From SZUA-36 sp963759155 (lineage in GTDB: Bacteria; Pseudomonadota; Gammaproteobacteria; Xanthomonadales; SZUA-36): 64,000 nt of DNA. Both the position numbers and the translations under genes were made by a program. Within the stretch, counting starts at the first letter, position 1. The number at the start of each line of letters is the position of its first letter. The stretch lies in contig CAVWXX010000021.1 of assembly GCA_963759155.1 (NCBI GenBank), forward strand, positions 1-64,000, read 5' to 3'. The notes under the pieces are model-generated. The model ran no database searches. It was not told the DNA's origin and was given only the letters and a program-made list of their open reading frames with translations. Below, piece by piece: positions 14,487 through 22,638 of this stretch.

Positions 14487-17195
14487 TCAAGGTGCAGATA
14501 TGATTTTTCGCTCAATTGCCACGGTAACGGCCTCGCGGCGGTTAACAGTACCGAGCTTTTGGTAGATGTGTTTCAGGTGATCTTTGACCGTGTGGACTGA
14601 GATGAATAGTTTGTTTGCGATTTCCTTGTTCTGCATACGCTGCGCGAGCAACTCAAGAATATCAATCTCGCGGTTGGTCAGTTCTTCGGCAAACACGCCA
14701 CCCGGAACCTCAGGGCTCGTGGTTTCAGTCTCTGGATTGTGTGGGTTTTGTTTGTTAAAGGATTGGAACAGCTCCAACAGGTGACAGGCAAACTCGCAGT
14801 CCTGGTTGAGTCGACAATACCTCTCGAGCAAATCATTCATCTCCGGCCCGGCTTCGATGAACGGTCGAAGCCAACCGCTTGGCTCCGCCAGTGCGATGAC
14901 ATTTTCCAGAACCTGCATTGCCTGGTCACTGTTGCCCTGTTTATCCAGAATTAATGACTCAAGAACGGTTACCTCTATCAGCTGATTTATCAGTTGGCAG
15001 CTTTCGCTGACAATTCGTATCTCATCAACTCCCTGCTGTGCCTTTTCCAGGCTGGCCGGACTACCCATGGAAATGTAGGCTCTTACTCTCGTCATCGCAG
15101 GACACCCCAGCCACACAAACAGGTCAAAAACACCGGGTGACTCATTGTATGAATCGGCCCAGCGAATGGCCGCCTCCCTGTTACCTCTTAAGAGATCTAT
15201 TCGCGCCTGGCACGACTTCATCAACACCTGGTTCAGGGGGTCATCCGATTCATTAACAAAAGCCGCCAGGTTTGCCAGTGTCGTGTTTGCATTTTCGGGT
15301 TTGCCGGACAACTGTTGAGTCAATGCCTTACCAACATGGGCATCTATGACAGCCCGTGTGTCCGTTACATGCGATCTACTCAAAACCGATTGAAAATTTT
15401 CCAATGCCAGGTCGAGGCGCATACTGATCAGATCCGTACAGGCATCGAAATAATAACTCCATGCATCAACCAGCGGTGTTCGCATATTTACACCTGTGTT
15501 TCGCATTCGCCACGCTTCGTTTCTAACGCTATGCAGGTCGCCGGAAAGCATGTGAATAAAGCTCAGCGCACCAACCCGACGAGCCAATTGGATGCCGCCG
15601 AAATCCCTGATCCGACCATTGAGTTCCTGCACTCCCAATTCACCTTGACCATTCATGTAGCGGGCGATGGCCAGGTGTAAGTCTATTTCTGCAATGAGTA
15701 TGTGTTTGTGACTTTCAACCTTGATTTTGGCGCTTTCCAGGCAACGTATTGACTCTTCAAATGCCCCTCCCCAAAAATTAATTTGCCCCTTAAGGTATTC
15801 CACTTCTCCTTCCTGGCCAGGCGACCCCTGCCCATCATCGAGCAAGGCCTGTGCTTCCTCTGAAAACGAAACTACTTGATCAAAGCGTTGGCGGGCGCTC
15901 GCTACCAGGCCTTTCGCAATCACAATGGTAAGCCGTTGCCCGGAGACCTCTTCGGGTAACATGGCAAGCCATCTTTCCACAATCTGCCATCGGTCTTTTT
16001 CCATTTCAGAGTAGCAATTCCGCTCGACGATTTTGACAGCGAACATGGCATCGCCCGCCTTTAATGCATGAAATATGGCTTCTTCGATAAAGTCATGGGT
16101 TTCAAACCAGATACAGGCATGCATATGGACACTTGCAATATCCTCTGCCGGCAAGATTTTTCCAAGCTCATTTTGTAACAAGGCCTGAAACAGGTGATGG
16201 TAACGGAACCATTGGTTTTGTGGATCAAGATTAATCGTAAAGAGATTTCTTGTTTGTAACTCTTGGGTAATATCAGACCCACTCAATTGCCCTTGCCCTG
16301 CGTCAGGTCTCTCGCTAGCGCAAACATGTTCAATCAAATCATCACAAAATCGATTGAGTATTGACGACTTCAGGACGCAATCGCGCATGCTGTCTGAAAG
16401 AACGGATAACACCTCATTTACCAGGTACTCCTGCATTTGAGGAACACCGCCACGAAGTGAAAGCAGAAACTCATCCGGGTTTTTATGGTTACGCAAGCTT
16501 AAAAGCACGAGGCGAAGACCAACGGCCCAACCCTCCAATACACCTTGCAGATGAGCAACTGACGCGTCTTTGACCGCGGAGTCCAGGTTGGCACAAAACA
16601 ACTCTGATATCTCGGACCGTGTAAACCGCAAGTCCTGCATCCTGATTTCGAGCATCAGGTTGAGTGCCCGAAGACGGGACAAAGGCAATGACGGGTCCCT
16701 GCGTGTGATCATTATTAAATGAAAATTCGGCAGTGGGTGCTCCAGTGATTGCTCAATAAACTCATGCACCAGGGAAGACTGGTCCAGGTGATGATAATCA
16801 TCCAGGACAATCGAGCACGACTCCGTGATTGTGATGAGGTCGTTCAGCAGGTGGCTTACAATCACAGGGATCGGTGGGCAATCCGATGCACTGATCAACT
16901 GCTTCGTGGCATTGCAGGCATCTGGAAATTCATTGTGGATCGCGGCTATCAGGTAGGCCAGGAATTGTTGAAGTTCACTGTCGGCCTGATCCAATGACAG
17001 CCATACTGCCGGGTGCTTTTGCCGCTGCAGCCATTGACTGACCAGCATGCTTTTACCGTAGCCCGCCGGCGCCGACACCATGGTCAGGGGGCACTCAAGT
17101 GACGAATCCATCAAGGTCAGCAATCGATCTCTCGCAACAATATCTGCGGTCACGCGAGGCCCACAGAATTTTGTCTGGATAAGCGGCAATTCCAT
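14487..17195 (-). CDS. MalT/AlkS-type LuxR family ATP-dependent regulator
   Basis: 902 residues from the ATG at 17195. The N-terminal STAND NTPase has Walker A APAGYGKS (residues 42-49) and Walker B IVLDDYHHL (129-137). A long helical repeat sensor follows (about 330-800). The C-terminal LuxR helix-turn-helix is LTNREIDILELLAQRMQNK and IANKLFISVHTVKDHLKHIY. Relatives such as MalT and AlkS bind an inducer and ATP, oligomerise and activate promoters with repeated sites. The gene lies directly upstream of the outer-membrane/DUF1254 operon on the same strand, so it is the likely activator of that operon. The inducer is unknown; AlkS-like members respond to hydrocarbons. A truncated relative lies just upstream. 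Confidence 0.85.
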   Translation of the reverse strand: MELPLIQTKFCGPRVTADIVARDRLLTLMDSSLECPLTMVSAPAGYGKSMLVSQWLQRQKHPAVWLSLDQADSELQQFLAYLIAAIHNEFPDACNATKQLISASDCPPIPVIVSHLLNDLITITESCSIVLDDYHHLDQSSLVHEFIEQSLEHPLPNFHLIMITRRDPSLPLSRLRALNLMLEIRMQDLRFTRSEISELFCANLDSAVKDASVAHLQGVLEGWAVGLRLVLLSLRNHKNPDEFLLSLRGGVPQMQEYLVNEVLSVLSDSMRDCVLKSSILNRFCDDLIEHVCASERPDAGQGQLSGSDITQELQTRNLFTINLDPQNQWFRYHHLFQALLQNELGKILPAEDIASVHMHACIWFETHDFIEEAIFHALKAGDAMFAVKIVERNCYSEMEKDRWQIVERWLAMLPEEVSGQRLTIVIAKGLVASARQRFDQVVSFSEEAQALLDDGQGSPGQEGEVEYLKGQINFWGGAFEESIRCLESAKIKVESHKHILIAEIDLHLAIARYMNGQGELGVQELNGRIRDFGGIQLARRVGALSFIHMLSGDLHSVRNEAWRMRNTGVNMRTPLVDAWSYYFDACTDLISMRLDLALENFQSVLSRSHVTDTRAVIDAHVGKALTQQLSGKPENANTTLANLAAFVNESDDPLNQVLMKSCQARIDLLRGNREAAIRWADSYNESPGVFDLFVWLGCPAMTRVRAYISMGSPASLEKAQQGVDEIRIVSESCQLINQLIEVTVLESLILDKQGNSDQAMQVLENVIALAEPSGWLRPFIEAGPEMNDLLERYCRLNQDCEFACHLLELFQSFNKQNPHNPETETTSPEVPGGVFAEELTNREIDILELLAQRMQNKEIANKLFISVHTVKDHLKHIYQKLGTVNRREAVTVAIERKIISAP

Positions 17196-17230
17196 ATTTA
17201 TCTCGTTATTTCCATCAGACAACCTGTGGT

Positions 17231-17382
17231 TTAGAAGGGTCCAGCGACAACCAGTGTTACCGGAACTTCAAGCGAAACATCCGAGAACCATCCGATAATA
17301 CCAAAAGGCGCTCGCGTCCGATGATACCAATAGTCAAATACGGCGCACAGAACTTTGTCTGAATGATCGGTACCGGTGTTCA
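17231..17382 (-). pseudogene. Fragment of a second MalT-type regulator (N-terminus)
   Basis: On the minus strand from 17382, one frame reads VPIIQTKFCAPYLTIGIIG then RERLLVL. This matches the start of the intact regulator (LPLIQTKFCGPRVTADIVA then RDRLLTL). After a frameshift another frame gives SLEVPVTLVVAGPF, matching SLECPLTMVSAPAG, and then stops at 17231. About 45 residues are covered, ending at the Walker A loop. The fragment's own start lies at the junction with the mobile element at 17383. It indicates that two regulator genes once stood in tandem, or that the 5' end was duplicated. Confidence 0.75.
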
Positions 17383-17689
17383 GGGGTCGGACCTGCACAA
17401 GAGTTGGGTGGATAGTCGTATGCATGAAAGACCGTGTGAGCGAGAGGGTGTTTGGACCGAGTCCATTGCTATCGGTGCTGAAGCTTACGTTGATCCAATG
17501 AAGTCTCTGATGGGTGTAAAAGCTTATCATCGGCCTACTTCAGAACATTCTGAAAGCACATTCCTGATTCAGGATAGCAATATCGTAAAACCGCATTTTT
17601 CGGATTGAAATTGGTCTTCTAAGATGGAAAAGTCCTATTTCTAGCGACTAATTACCATGAATATCAATAGGGTATACTGGTCCGACCCC
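17383..17689 (+). mobile_element. Internally deleted RAYT-type element, copy B
   Basis: It has the same inverted ends as the full element: GGGGTCGGACC (17383-17393) and GGTCCGACCCC (17679-17689). The left end is fused straight to the 3' third of the transposase gene. The open frame from about 17396 to 17608 encodes 70 residues corresponding to residues 176-245 of the transposase at 59789, about 50 of them identical by eye (WVDSRMHERP, REREGVWTESIA, MGVKAYHR). The catalytic HUH half is missing, so it cannot move without help from a complete copy. Despite the deletion the residual frame is uninterrupted. Confidence 0.8.
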
Positions 17690-17785
17690 TTAGATCCGGA
17701 CCGCGCTATCGTTACCACGGTCAAATTTCACGAAACATGAGAACTCATGGCCACTGCACAACCATATTTATCTGTCTCACAACAC

Positions 17786-17857
17786 AATAAGCGAGTATTG
17801 ACTCGACAGAATAAGCGAATCATGGTACAACTTAATAAGCGAACAGGTACACAGGAA
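17786..17857 (+). promoter_or_regulatory. Three AATAAGCGA direct repeats at exact 24-base spacing
   Basis: AATAAGCGA starts at 17786, 17810 and 17834. The 15-base intervals between them are not conserved. The last repeat ends 17 bases before the ATG of the Fic gene, and AGGA at about 17853 serves as its ribosome site. A spacing of 24 bases is a little over two helical turns, so proteins bound to all three would face roughly the same side. Binding by the winged-helix N-terminus of the downstream protein itself would give autoregulation; that is inference. Confidence 0.6.
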
Positions 17858-17859
17858 CT

Positions 17860-19413
17860 ATGCCAAGTCCATCTAAAAAGCTGGCTGAATCTCTTCAAGT
17901 TCTACACGAACTTCAGGAGCGAGGTGGCGTTGCCATACGATCCAGAGACCTGACCCGGACCCATAGGGAACGCCTTTGTAAAAGTGGATTTCTGCAAGAG
18001 GTGATTAAGGGCTGGTATGTACCAGCACGCCCGGGAGAAGCTCCCGGGGAAAGTACCGCCTGGTATGCGTCATTCTGGAGCTTCTGTGCGGCATATCTAC
18101 AGTATCTCAAGGGTGATGACTGGTGTTTATCGCCGGAACAATCAGTGTCATTACATGCGGAGAACTGGACCGTACCCCGTCAATTGTTGGTACGGGCAAC
18201 CAAGGCGCGCAACAACATTACAGCGTTACCACACGATACGGCATTACTGGATATCCGTGCTTCGATACCGGAGAGTAAGAATATTGTTATAAGAGATGAA
18301 TTGCGGTTGTTTTCTCTACCTGCCGCCTTAATTGAATCTTCACCAAGATATTTCAGACAGAACCAAACCGATATGCGAGCTGCGTTATCAATGGTACGTG
18401 ATGCCTCAGAAGTGCTGGAAGGGCTATTAGAAGGTGGGCATAGCGTAGTCGCCGGGCGATTAGCTGGTGCGTTTCGTAATATTGGCCGCAATCGTATAGC
18501 TGACGACATAGTACGAACGATGCGCGCTGCCGGTTACAACGTACGGGAAAATGATCCTTTCGAGACAGAAATACCGGTCGGCCTGCCCGCACGAGAACGG
18601 TCTCCATACGTAAATCGTATCCGCATAATGTGGCAGGAGATGCGAAGGCCTATTATTGAGCGCTTTCCGGCAACCCCCGGATTGCCGAATAATGTAGATC
18701 AGTATCTAAAGCGAGTGGAGGAAGTATATGTAACTGATGCCTATCATTCTTTATCAATTGAAGGCTACCGAGTAAGCCCCGAACTAATCGATCGCGTTCG
18801 TAGCGGCACATGGAATCCAGATGATAATGAGAATGACCGGGAACACCGTAATGCTCTGGTTGCAAGCGGGTACTGGCAAGCTTACCAAGCTGTACAGGAA
18901 AGCCTCGGTAAAATTCTGCACGGTGAAAACCCCGGCACTGTCGTGGATAACGATCATCGAATTTGGCACCAGGAGATGTTTGAACCAAGCGTTACTGCGG
19001 GTATGTTAAAACCTGCTGATCTAGCTGGTTACCGCAATATTCGGGTTCACATTCGGGGGTCCATGCATGTGCCACCAAGTCATGAAGCGGCGGGAGATGC
19101 AATGCCTGCTTTCTTTGATCTACTGCGCGAAGAAACGGAACCGTCTGTTCGCGTAGTGCTCGGACATTTTATTTTCGTCTATATCCATCCCTATGTGGAT
19201 GGCAACGGGCGTATGGGACGATTCTTAATGAACACAATGCTCGCAAGCGGCGGCTATCCGTGGACTGTAATTCCGGTAGAAGAACGGAACGAGTATATGG
19301 CAGCGCTGGAAGAAGCCAGCGTGGGTCAGAATATAGTTCCGTTTGCTGCATTCCTGGCGAGATTGGTGGATGATGGGATAAAAGGGAAATCAGTTCCCAA
19401 AGTCCCATCTTGA
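17860..19413 (+). CDS. Fic-domain protein with AbiEi-like N-terminal domain
   Basis: 517 residues. The C-terminal Fic domain carries the AMP-transferase motif HPYVDGNGR at 443-451. An inhibitory-helix motif SLSIEG (297-302) precedes it and fits the (S/T)xxxE(G/N) pattern of class II, self-inhibited Fic enzymes. Residues about 8-60 (RGGVAIRSRDLTRTHRERLC then SGFLQEVIKGWYVPAR) resemble the winged-helix region of AbiEi-type antitoxins, followed by a middle domain (about 65-240). The fusion would couple DNA binding to nucleotidyl transfer onto a protein target. It stands alone between repeats at 17786 and the tRNA-Lys gene. Target and nucleotide are unknown. Confidence 0.85.
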   Translation: MPSPSKKLAESLQVLHELQERGGVAIRSRDLTRTHRERLCKSGFLQEVIKGWYVPARPGEAPGESTAWYASFWSFCAAYLQYLKGDDWCLSPEQSVSLHAENWTVPRQLLVRATKARNNITALPHDTALLDIRASIPESKNIVIRDELRLFSLPAALIESSPRYFRQNQTDMRAALSMVRDASEVLEGLLEGGHSVVAGRLAGAFRNIGRNRIADDIVRTMRAAGYNVRENDPFETEIPVGLPARERSPYVNRIRIMWQEMRRPIIERFPATPGLPNNVDQYLKRVEEVYVTDAYHSLSIEGYRVSPELIDRVRSGTWNPDDNENDREHRNALVASGYWQAYQAVQESLGKILHGENPGTVVDNDHRIWHQEMFEPSVTAGMLKPADLAGYRNIRVHIRGSMHVPPSHEAAGDAMPAFFDLLREETEPSVRVVLGHFIFVYIHPYVDGNGRMGRFLMNTMLASGGYPWTVIPVEERNEYMAALEEASVGQNIVPFAAFLARLVDDGIKGKSVPKVPS

Positions 19414-19511
19414 ATCCAGTCAAACAGTTGAATCAATCACGCAAAATTCACGCGAAACCTATTCGCGCATCACTAACAAATCATGCATCTAATTGATATT
19501 TATGTATAAAA

Positions 19512-19587
19512 TGGTGGGCCGTGTAGGATTCGAACCTACGACCATCGGATTAAAAGTCCGGTGCTCTACCAACTGAGCTAACGGCCC
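19512..19587 (-). tRNA. tRNA-Lys (anticodon UUU)
   Basis: The minus strand folds as a full cloverleaf: acceptor GGGCCGT pairs with ACGGCCC, D-arm GCTC/GAGC, anticodon stem CCGGA/TCCGG around loop CTTTTAA, and T-arm GTAGG/CCTAC around TTCGAAT. The anticodon is TTT. The 3' CCA is encoded (19512-19514). Its 3' end faces the accessory region that fills the first 19 kb of the window. Confidence 0.95.
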
Positions 19588-19657
19588 GCTATAAGTCACG
19601 CGAGGAGCGCGGCATTTTATTGGAAAACGTCGCGGTACTCAAGAAGAAACGGGTAAT

Positions 19658-20342
19658 TCATGCAGATTTATATCGGGTTGGGTCACTGATGCCCGCAGCC
19701 TCGAATCCGGCAGCGCGTAAACGACAGGAATCACAGACACCACAGGCCCTGCCCTCGATCGTCTGCCTGGTAGCAGGAAACCGTTTTTGCGTAGTCCACG
19801 CCAAGGTCTGTGCCCTGCTTAATAATGTCTGCTTTGCTCAGGTCTATCAGCGGTGTATGAATGGTCAGGCGGTTACCCACCACGCCGGCTTTGGTGGCGA
19901 GGTTGGCCATTGCTTCATAGGCATTGATGAATTCAGGGCGGCAATCCGGGTAACCGGAATAATCCACCGCATTGACACCGATGAAAATATCATCAGCTTC
20001 CAGCACTTCGGCCCAGGCCAGTGCCAGCGATAGCATGATGGTATTTCTGGCGGGCACATAAGTGACCGGTATGCCCTCGCCCTCCTCTTCAGGAACGTCA
20101 ATATCGTCGGTGAGCGCTGAGCCGCCAAAGGCCCGCAAATCGAGTTCGATGGTTTTCAAATTGGCAGAGAATGCCCTGGCGACGTTTTCGGCAGCCTGCA
20201 ATTCGGAACGATGCCGCTGACCGTAATCGACCGATAAGGCATGGCACTTAAAGCCACGACCGCTCGCAATAGCCAGCACGGTGGCTGAGTCGAGTCCGCC
20301 AGACAACAACACAACAGCATTTTTTCCGGTTGATTGATTCAT
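19658..20342 (-). pseudogene. queC: 7-cyano-7-deazaguanine synthase, single frameshift near C-terminus
   Basis: QueC makes preQ0 from 7-carboxy-7-deazaguanine, ammonia and ATP for queuosine. The PP-loop motif VVLLSGGLDSAT is at residues 10-21. The uninterrupted frame gives 203 residues and ends QADDRGQGLWCL at 19731. If one G is removed from the GGGCAGGG run (plus-strand C run at 19752-19754 or 19747-19749), the frame continues RACGVCDSCRLRAAGF to DPTRYKSA and stops at 19658, giving 227 residues as usual. The shift removes three of the four zinc-binding cysteines. The gene follows queE with an 11-base gap. Either the gene is broken or one base was inserted in sequencing. Confidence 0.85.
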
Positions 20343-20353
20343 ATTCCCTACCT

Positions 20354-21043
20354 CTACTTACCCGGCATGTCGCCCCATAAAAGTTTATGGAGTTGTAACT
20401 GTACCCTTACATTTAAATGGTCACTCAACACCCATTCTGCAAGTTCTGTGGGCTTAACCTGTCCCCAGACCGGTGAAAACAGGACATCCAGTTTCTCGTC
20501 GAGCCCGCGTGAACGAACGGTTTCAAGTGCCCATTCATAGTCCTCACGGGAACACAGCACAAATTTAAGTTGATCATGTGCTGTGAGGATATCCAGGTTC
20601 GCCCACAGGTTGCGCCCGGCTTCACCGGAGTCGGGTGTCTTTATATCAAGCACCCGGCTGACGCGCTCATCTACCTGGCTGACATCCATTGCACCACTGG
20701 TTTCCAGTGAAACCCGGTAACCCGCTTCAACCAGCCTGTTTAATAACTCCTGGCAACGCTTTTGCGCCAACGGTTCACCACCGGTCACACAAACATAGGG
20801 TGTTCGATAAGACGCGACCTGCTCCAGAATCTCATCGATTTTTTTCCACTCGCCGCCGTAAAAAGCATATTCGCTATCACAGTAAACACAACGCAGGGGA
20901 CAACCCGTCAGGCGAATAAATACCGTCGGCCGGCCAGCATCACGTGCTTCACCCTGGAGGGAATAGAAAATTTCCGTGATCTTGAGCAGACCTTCCCTGG
21001 ATTCGGGCATGCGTTTTTCACTGGTTGAATCGATTTCAGACAT
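20354..21043 (-). CDS. queE: 7-carboxy-7-deazaguanine synthase
   Basis: 229 residues. It is a radical-SAM enzyme that contracts 6-carboxytetrahydropterin to 7-carboxy-7-deazaguanine, the step before QueC. The cluster motif is TGCPLRCVYCDSEYAF (CxxxCxxC), and CVTGGEPLAQK is the SAM-binding GGE motif. The N-terminus EIFYSLQGEARDAGRPTVFI is typical. It is cotranscribed with queC downstream and lies after cpoB, from which it is separated by a strong hairpin. Confidence 0.93.
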   Translation of the reverse strand: MSEIDSTSEKRMPESREGLLKITEIFYSLQGEARDAGRPTVFIRLTGCPLRCVYCDSEYAFYGGEWKKIDEILEQVASYRTPYVCVTGGEPLAQKRCQELLNRLVEAGYRVSLETSGAMDVSQVDERVSRVLDIKTPDSGEAGRNLWANLDILTAHDQLKFVLCSREDYEWALETVRSRGLDEKLDVLFSPVWGQVKPTELAEWVLSDHLNVRVQLQLHKLLWGDMPGK

Positions 21044-21132
21044 AAAGATAGTTTACCGTAGCTGTACCGGAGGTTTTGGTTTGGATGATTTGAGGAATTT
21101 AGTACGCTTTTCAGACCGGCTGAAACACGAAA

Positions 21133-21167
21133 CCCGCAGGGTGCGCCATTGGGAGGCGCCCTGCGGG
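21133..21167 (-). terminator. Rho-independent terminator after cpoB
   Basis: On the minus strand, CCCGCAGGGCGCC and GGCGCACCCTGCGGG form a 12-14-bp stem with one mismatch or bulge, followed by TTTCGTGTTT. It lies about 50 bases downstream of the cpoB stop and should end the tol-pal transcript before queE. Confidence 0.75.
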
Positions 21168-21213
21168 CAGTATATTTCAGGTCACTGGCTTAGAGTTTCA
21201 AACAAGCGCTCTT

Positions 21214-22047
21214 CTAGTAGTGACCTTCCAGCTTCATGCTTCTCAGGCGGCTGCCTGCCAGTCTTGCCAGCGTGGTATCAGGATACTGCTGCTGCACCTG
21301 CTCCAGTGCGGCACGCGCCTGGTCCCATTGTTTCATCTCGTAATGGGTATAGCCGATCTTTAACAGACCATCGGGCACCTTGGGGCTATCCGGATAGTTA
21401 CTCAACAATGCCTGGAAGGCTTCCAGTGCGATATCGTAATTGCGTGTAACGTAATAAGACTCACCCAACCAGTACTGGGCATTATCCGCGTATTCACTAT
21501 TCGGATACTGTACGACAAACGCTGAGAACTGCTCTGCGGCGGCGGCATATTTGAGATCTTTTAAGGACTGGAACCCCTGATCATAAGCAGCCTTCTCCGC
21601 TTCCGGAGATGCCGGCAACTCACGCGCCTGGGTATCCGGTGTTGCGATCGCAGTCACCGAGGATGGTGTATCCAGTGCCGGGCGTACTTCAGGTACATCC
21701 TCGCGTACCGCCGGCTGTGTCACAACCGGACCGGTGTTTACACCCGAGGTGGCGACAGGCATACCTGATGTCATCGTGCCGGGTACACTGCCACGGGAAG
21801 CCGTCAAACGTTGATCAAGATCAAGGTACTGATCCCTTTGCCGGTTACTGAGGTTCTCCAGCTGGATACCCTGGTCTTCCAGCATACCCCTTAACATCCG
21901 CACTTCATCCTGTAGCTGCTGTACCTGGTAAACCAGGTCCATCATGGCTTGCTTGTTGTCCATCTGTGCAACGGCAGGTACTGAAACGCTGATGGCCAGC
22001 ACTAGGCTGGCCATCAGACTTTTTGTAAAACTTTGAGCTCGCATCAT
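21214..22047 (-). CDS. cpoB: Cell division coordinator CpoB (YbgF)
   Basis: 277 residues, periplasmic. It has a signal peptide (VSVPAVAQM at the cleavage site) and a coiled coil (about 30-80, VYQVQQLQDEVRMLRGMLED). After a proline/threonine-rich linker come TPR repeats from about residue 160: YDQGFQSLKDLKYAAAAEQF, YPNSEYADNAQYWLGESYY and YPDSPKVPDGLLKIGYTHYE. CpoB tunes peptidoglycan synthesis by PBP1B during Tol-driven outer-membrane constriction. It abuts pal (stop of pal and start of cpoB overlap by one base) as the last gene of the tol-pal operon. Confidence 0.92.
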   Translation of the reverse strand: MMRAQSFTKSLMASLVLAISVSVPAVAQMDNKQAMMDLVYQVQQLQDEVRMLRGMLEDQGIQLENLSNRQRDQYLDLDQRLTASRGSVPGTMTSGMPVATSGVNTGPVVTQPAVREDVPEVRPALDTPSSVTAIATPDTQARELPASPEAEKAAYDQGFQSLKDLKYAAAAEQFSAFVVQYPNSEYADNAQYWLGESYYVTRNYDIALEAFQALLSNYPDSPKVPDGLLKIGYTHYEMKQWDQARAALEQVQQQYPDTTLARLAGSRLRSMKLEGHY

Positions 22048-22586
22048 TATCTCGCTGTGTAAACGATCTCCACGCGACGATTCTGCGACCAGCAGCTATC
22101 ATCGCTGACACGGCATACGGGACGTTCTTCACCGTAGCTGACCGTATCCAACTGGTTGCCCATGGCTCCAGCGGCAGATAACAGACCGGTAACCGCGTTA
22201 CCACGACGTTCGCCAAGACCGAGGTTATATTCACGTGTACCACGTTCGTCAGCATGACCTTCAAGGGTTACACGCGCACTGCCGTGGGATGAAACGTAGG
22301 CCGCATGGGCTGCAACAATCGCACGGTACTCAGAGCGGACTTCTGACTTATCAAAATCGAAGTAAATTACACGCTTGCTCAGCAGGCTTTCCGGATTGTC
22401 AAAGTTTTCGGCAGCACGATTGCTGGTGTAATCACGTGGATCCACGGCCGCTGCAGTTGTCACTTCTGTAACAGGTTTGGTATCAGTATCAGTATCGGTT
22501 GTGTCAGGCACCGGCTCTGTTGTTTTACAGGCAGAGATCGAAACAGCGATGACGAGGGCAAGTAAAAAGCGCCATGTATTATTCAT
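22047..22586 (-). CDS. pal: Peptidoglycan-associated lipoprotein Pal
   Basis: 179 residues from the ATG at 22586; the upstream ATG at 22610 gives eight implausible extra residues. The lipobox SISAC provides the lipidated cysteine. The OmpA-like domain holds the peptidoglycan-binding pattern: VIYFDFDKSEV, LEGHADERGTREYNLGLGERR and a C-terminal RRVEIVY. Pal tethers the outer membrane to the wall and binds TolB. It lies between tolB and cpoB. Confidence 0.95.
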   Translation of the reverse strand: MNNTWRFLLALVIAVSISACKTTEPVPDTTDTDTDTKPVTEVTTAAAVDPRDYTSNRAAENFDNPESLLSKRVIYFDFDKSEVRSEYRAIVAAHAAYVSSHGSARVTLEGHADERGTREYNLGLGERRGNAVTGLLSAAGAMGNQLDTVSYGEERPVCRVSDDSCWSQNRRVEIVYTAR

Positions 22587-22638
22587 TTTTTCCTCCAAAA
22601 AACTATTCAAAATATATTTTAAAAATTCAGTGCCAAGT

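Noticed and set aside
17231..17530. 99-residue minus-strand open frame upstream of the regulator
   Set aside because: It passes through the deleted mobile element in antisense and picks up the regulator remnant only in its last 15 residues; it is a chance fusion, not a gene.
17786..17857. Short CRISPR-like array
   Set aside because: The conserved unit is only nine bases, the intervals are 15 bases and there are three copies; no cas gene is present. A protein-binding array fits better.
17747..17953. Plus-strand frame with three QxNKR repeats upstream of the Fic gene
   Set aside because: The amino-acid repeat is a by-product of the AATAAGCGA DNA repeats at 24-base spacing (a multiple of three). 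The frame has no ribosome site and runs out of frame through the Fic start.
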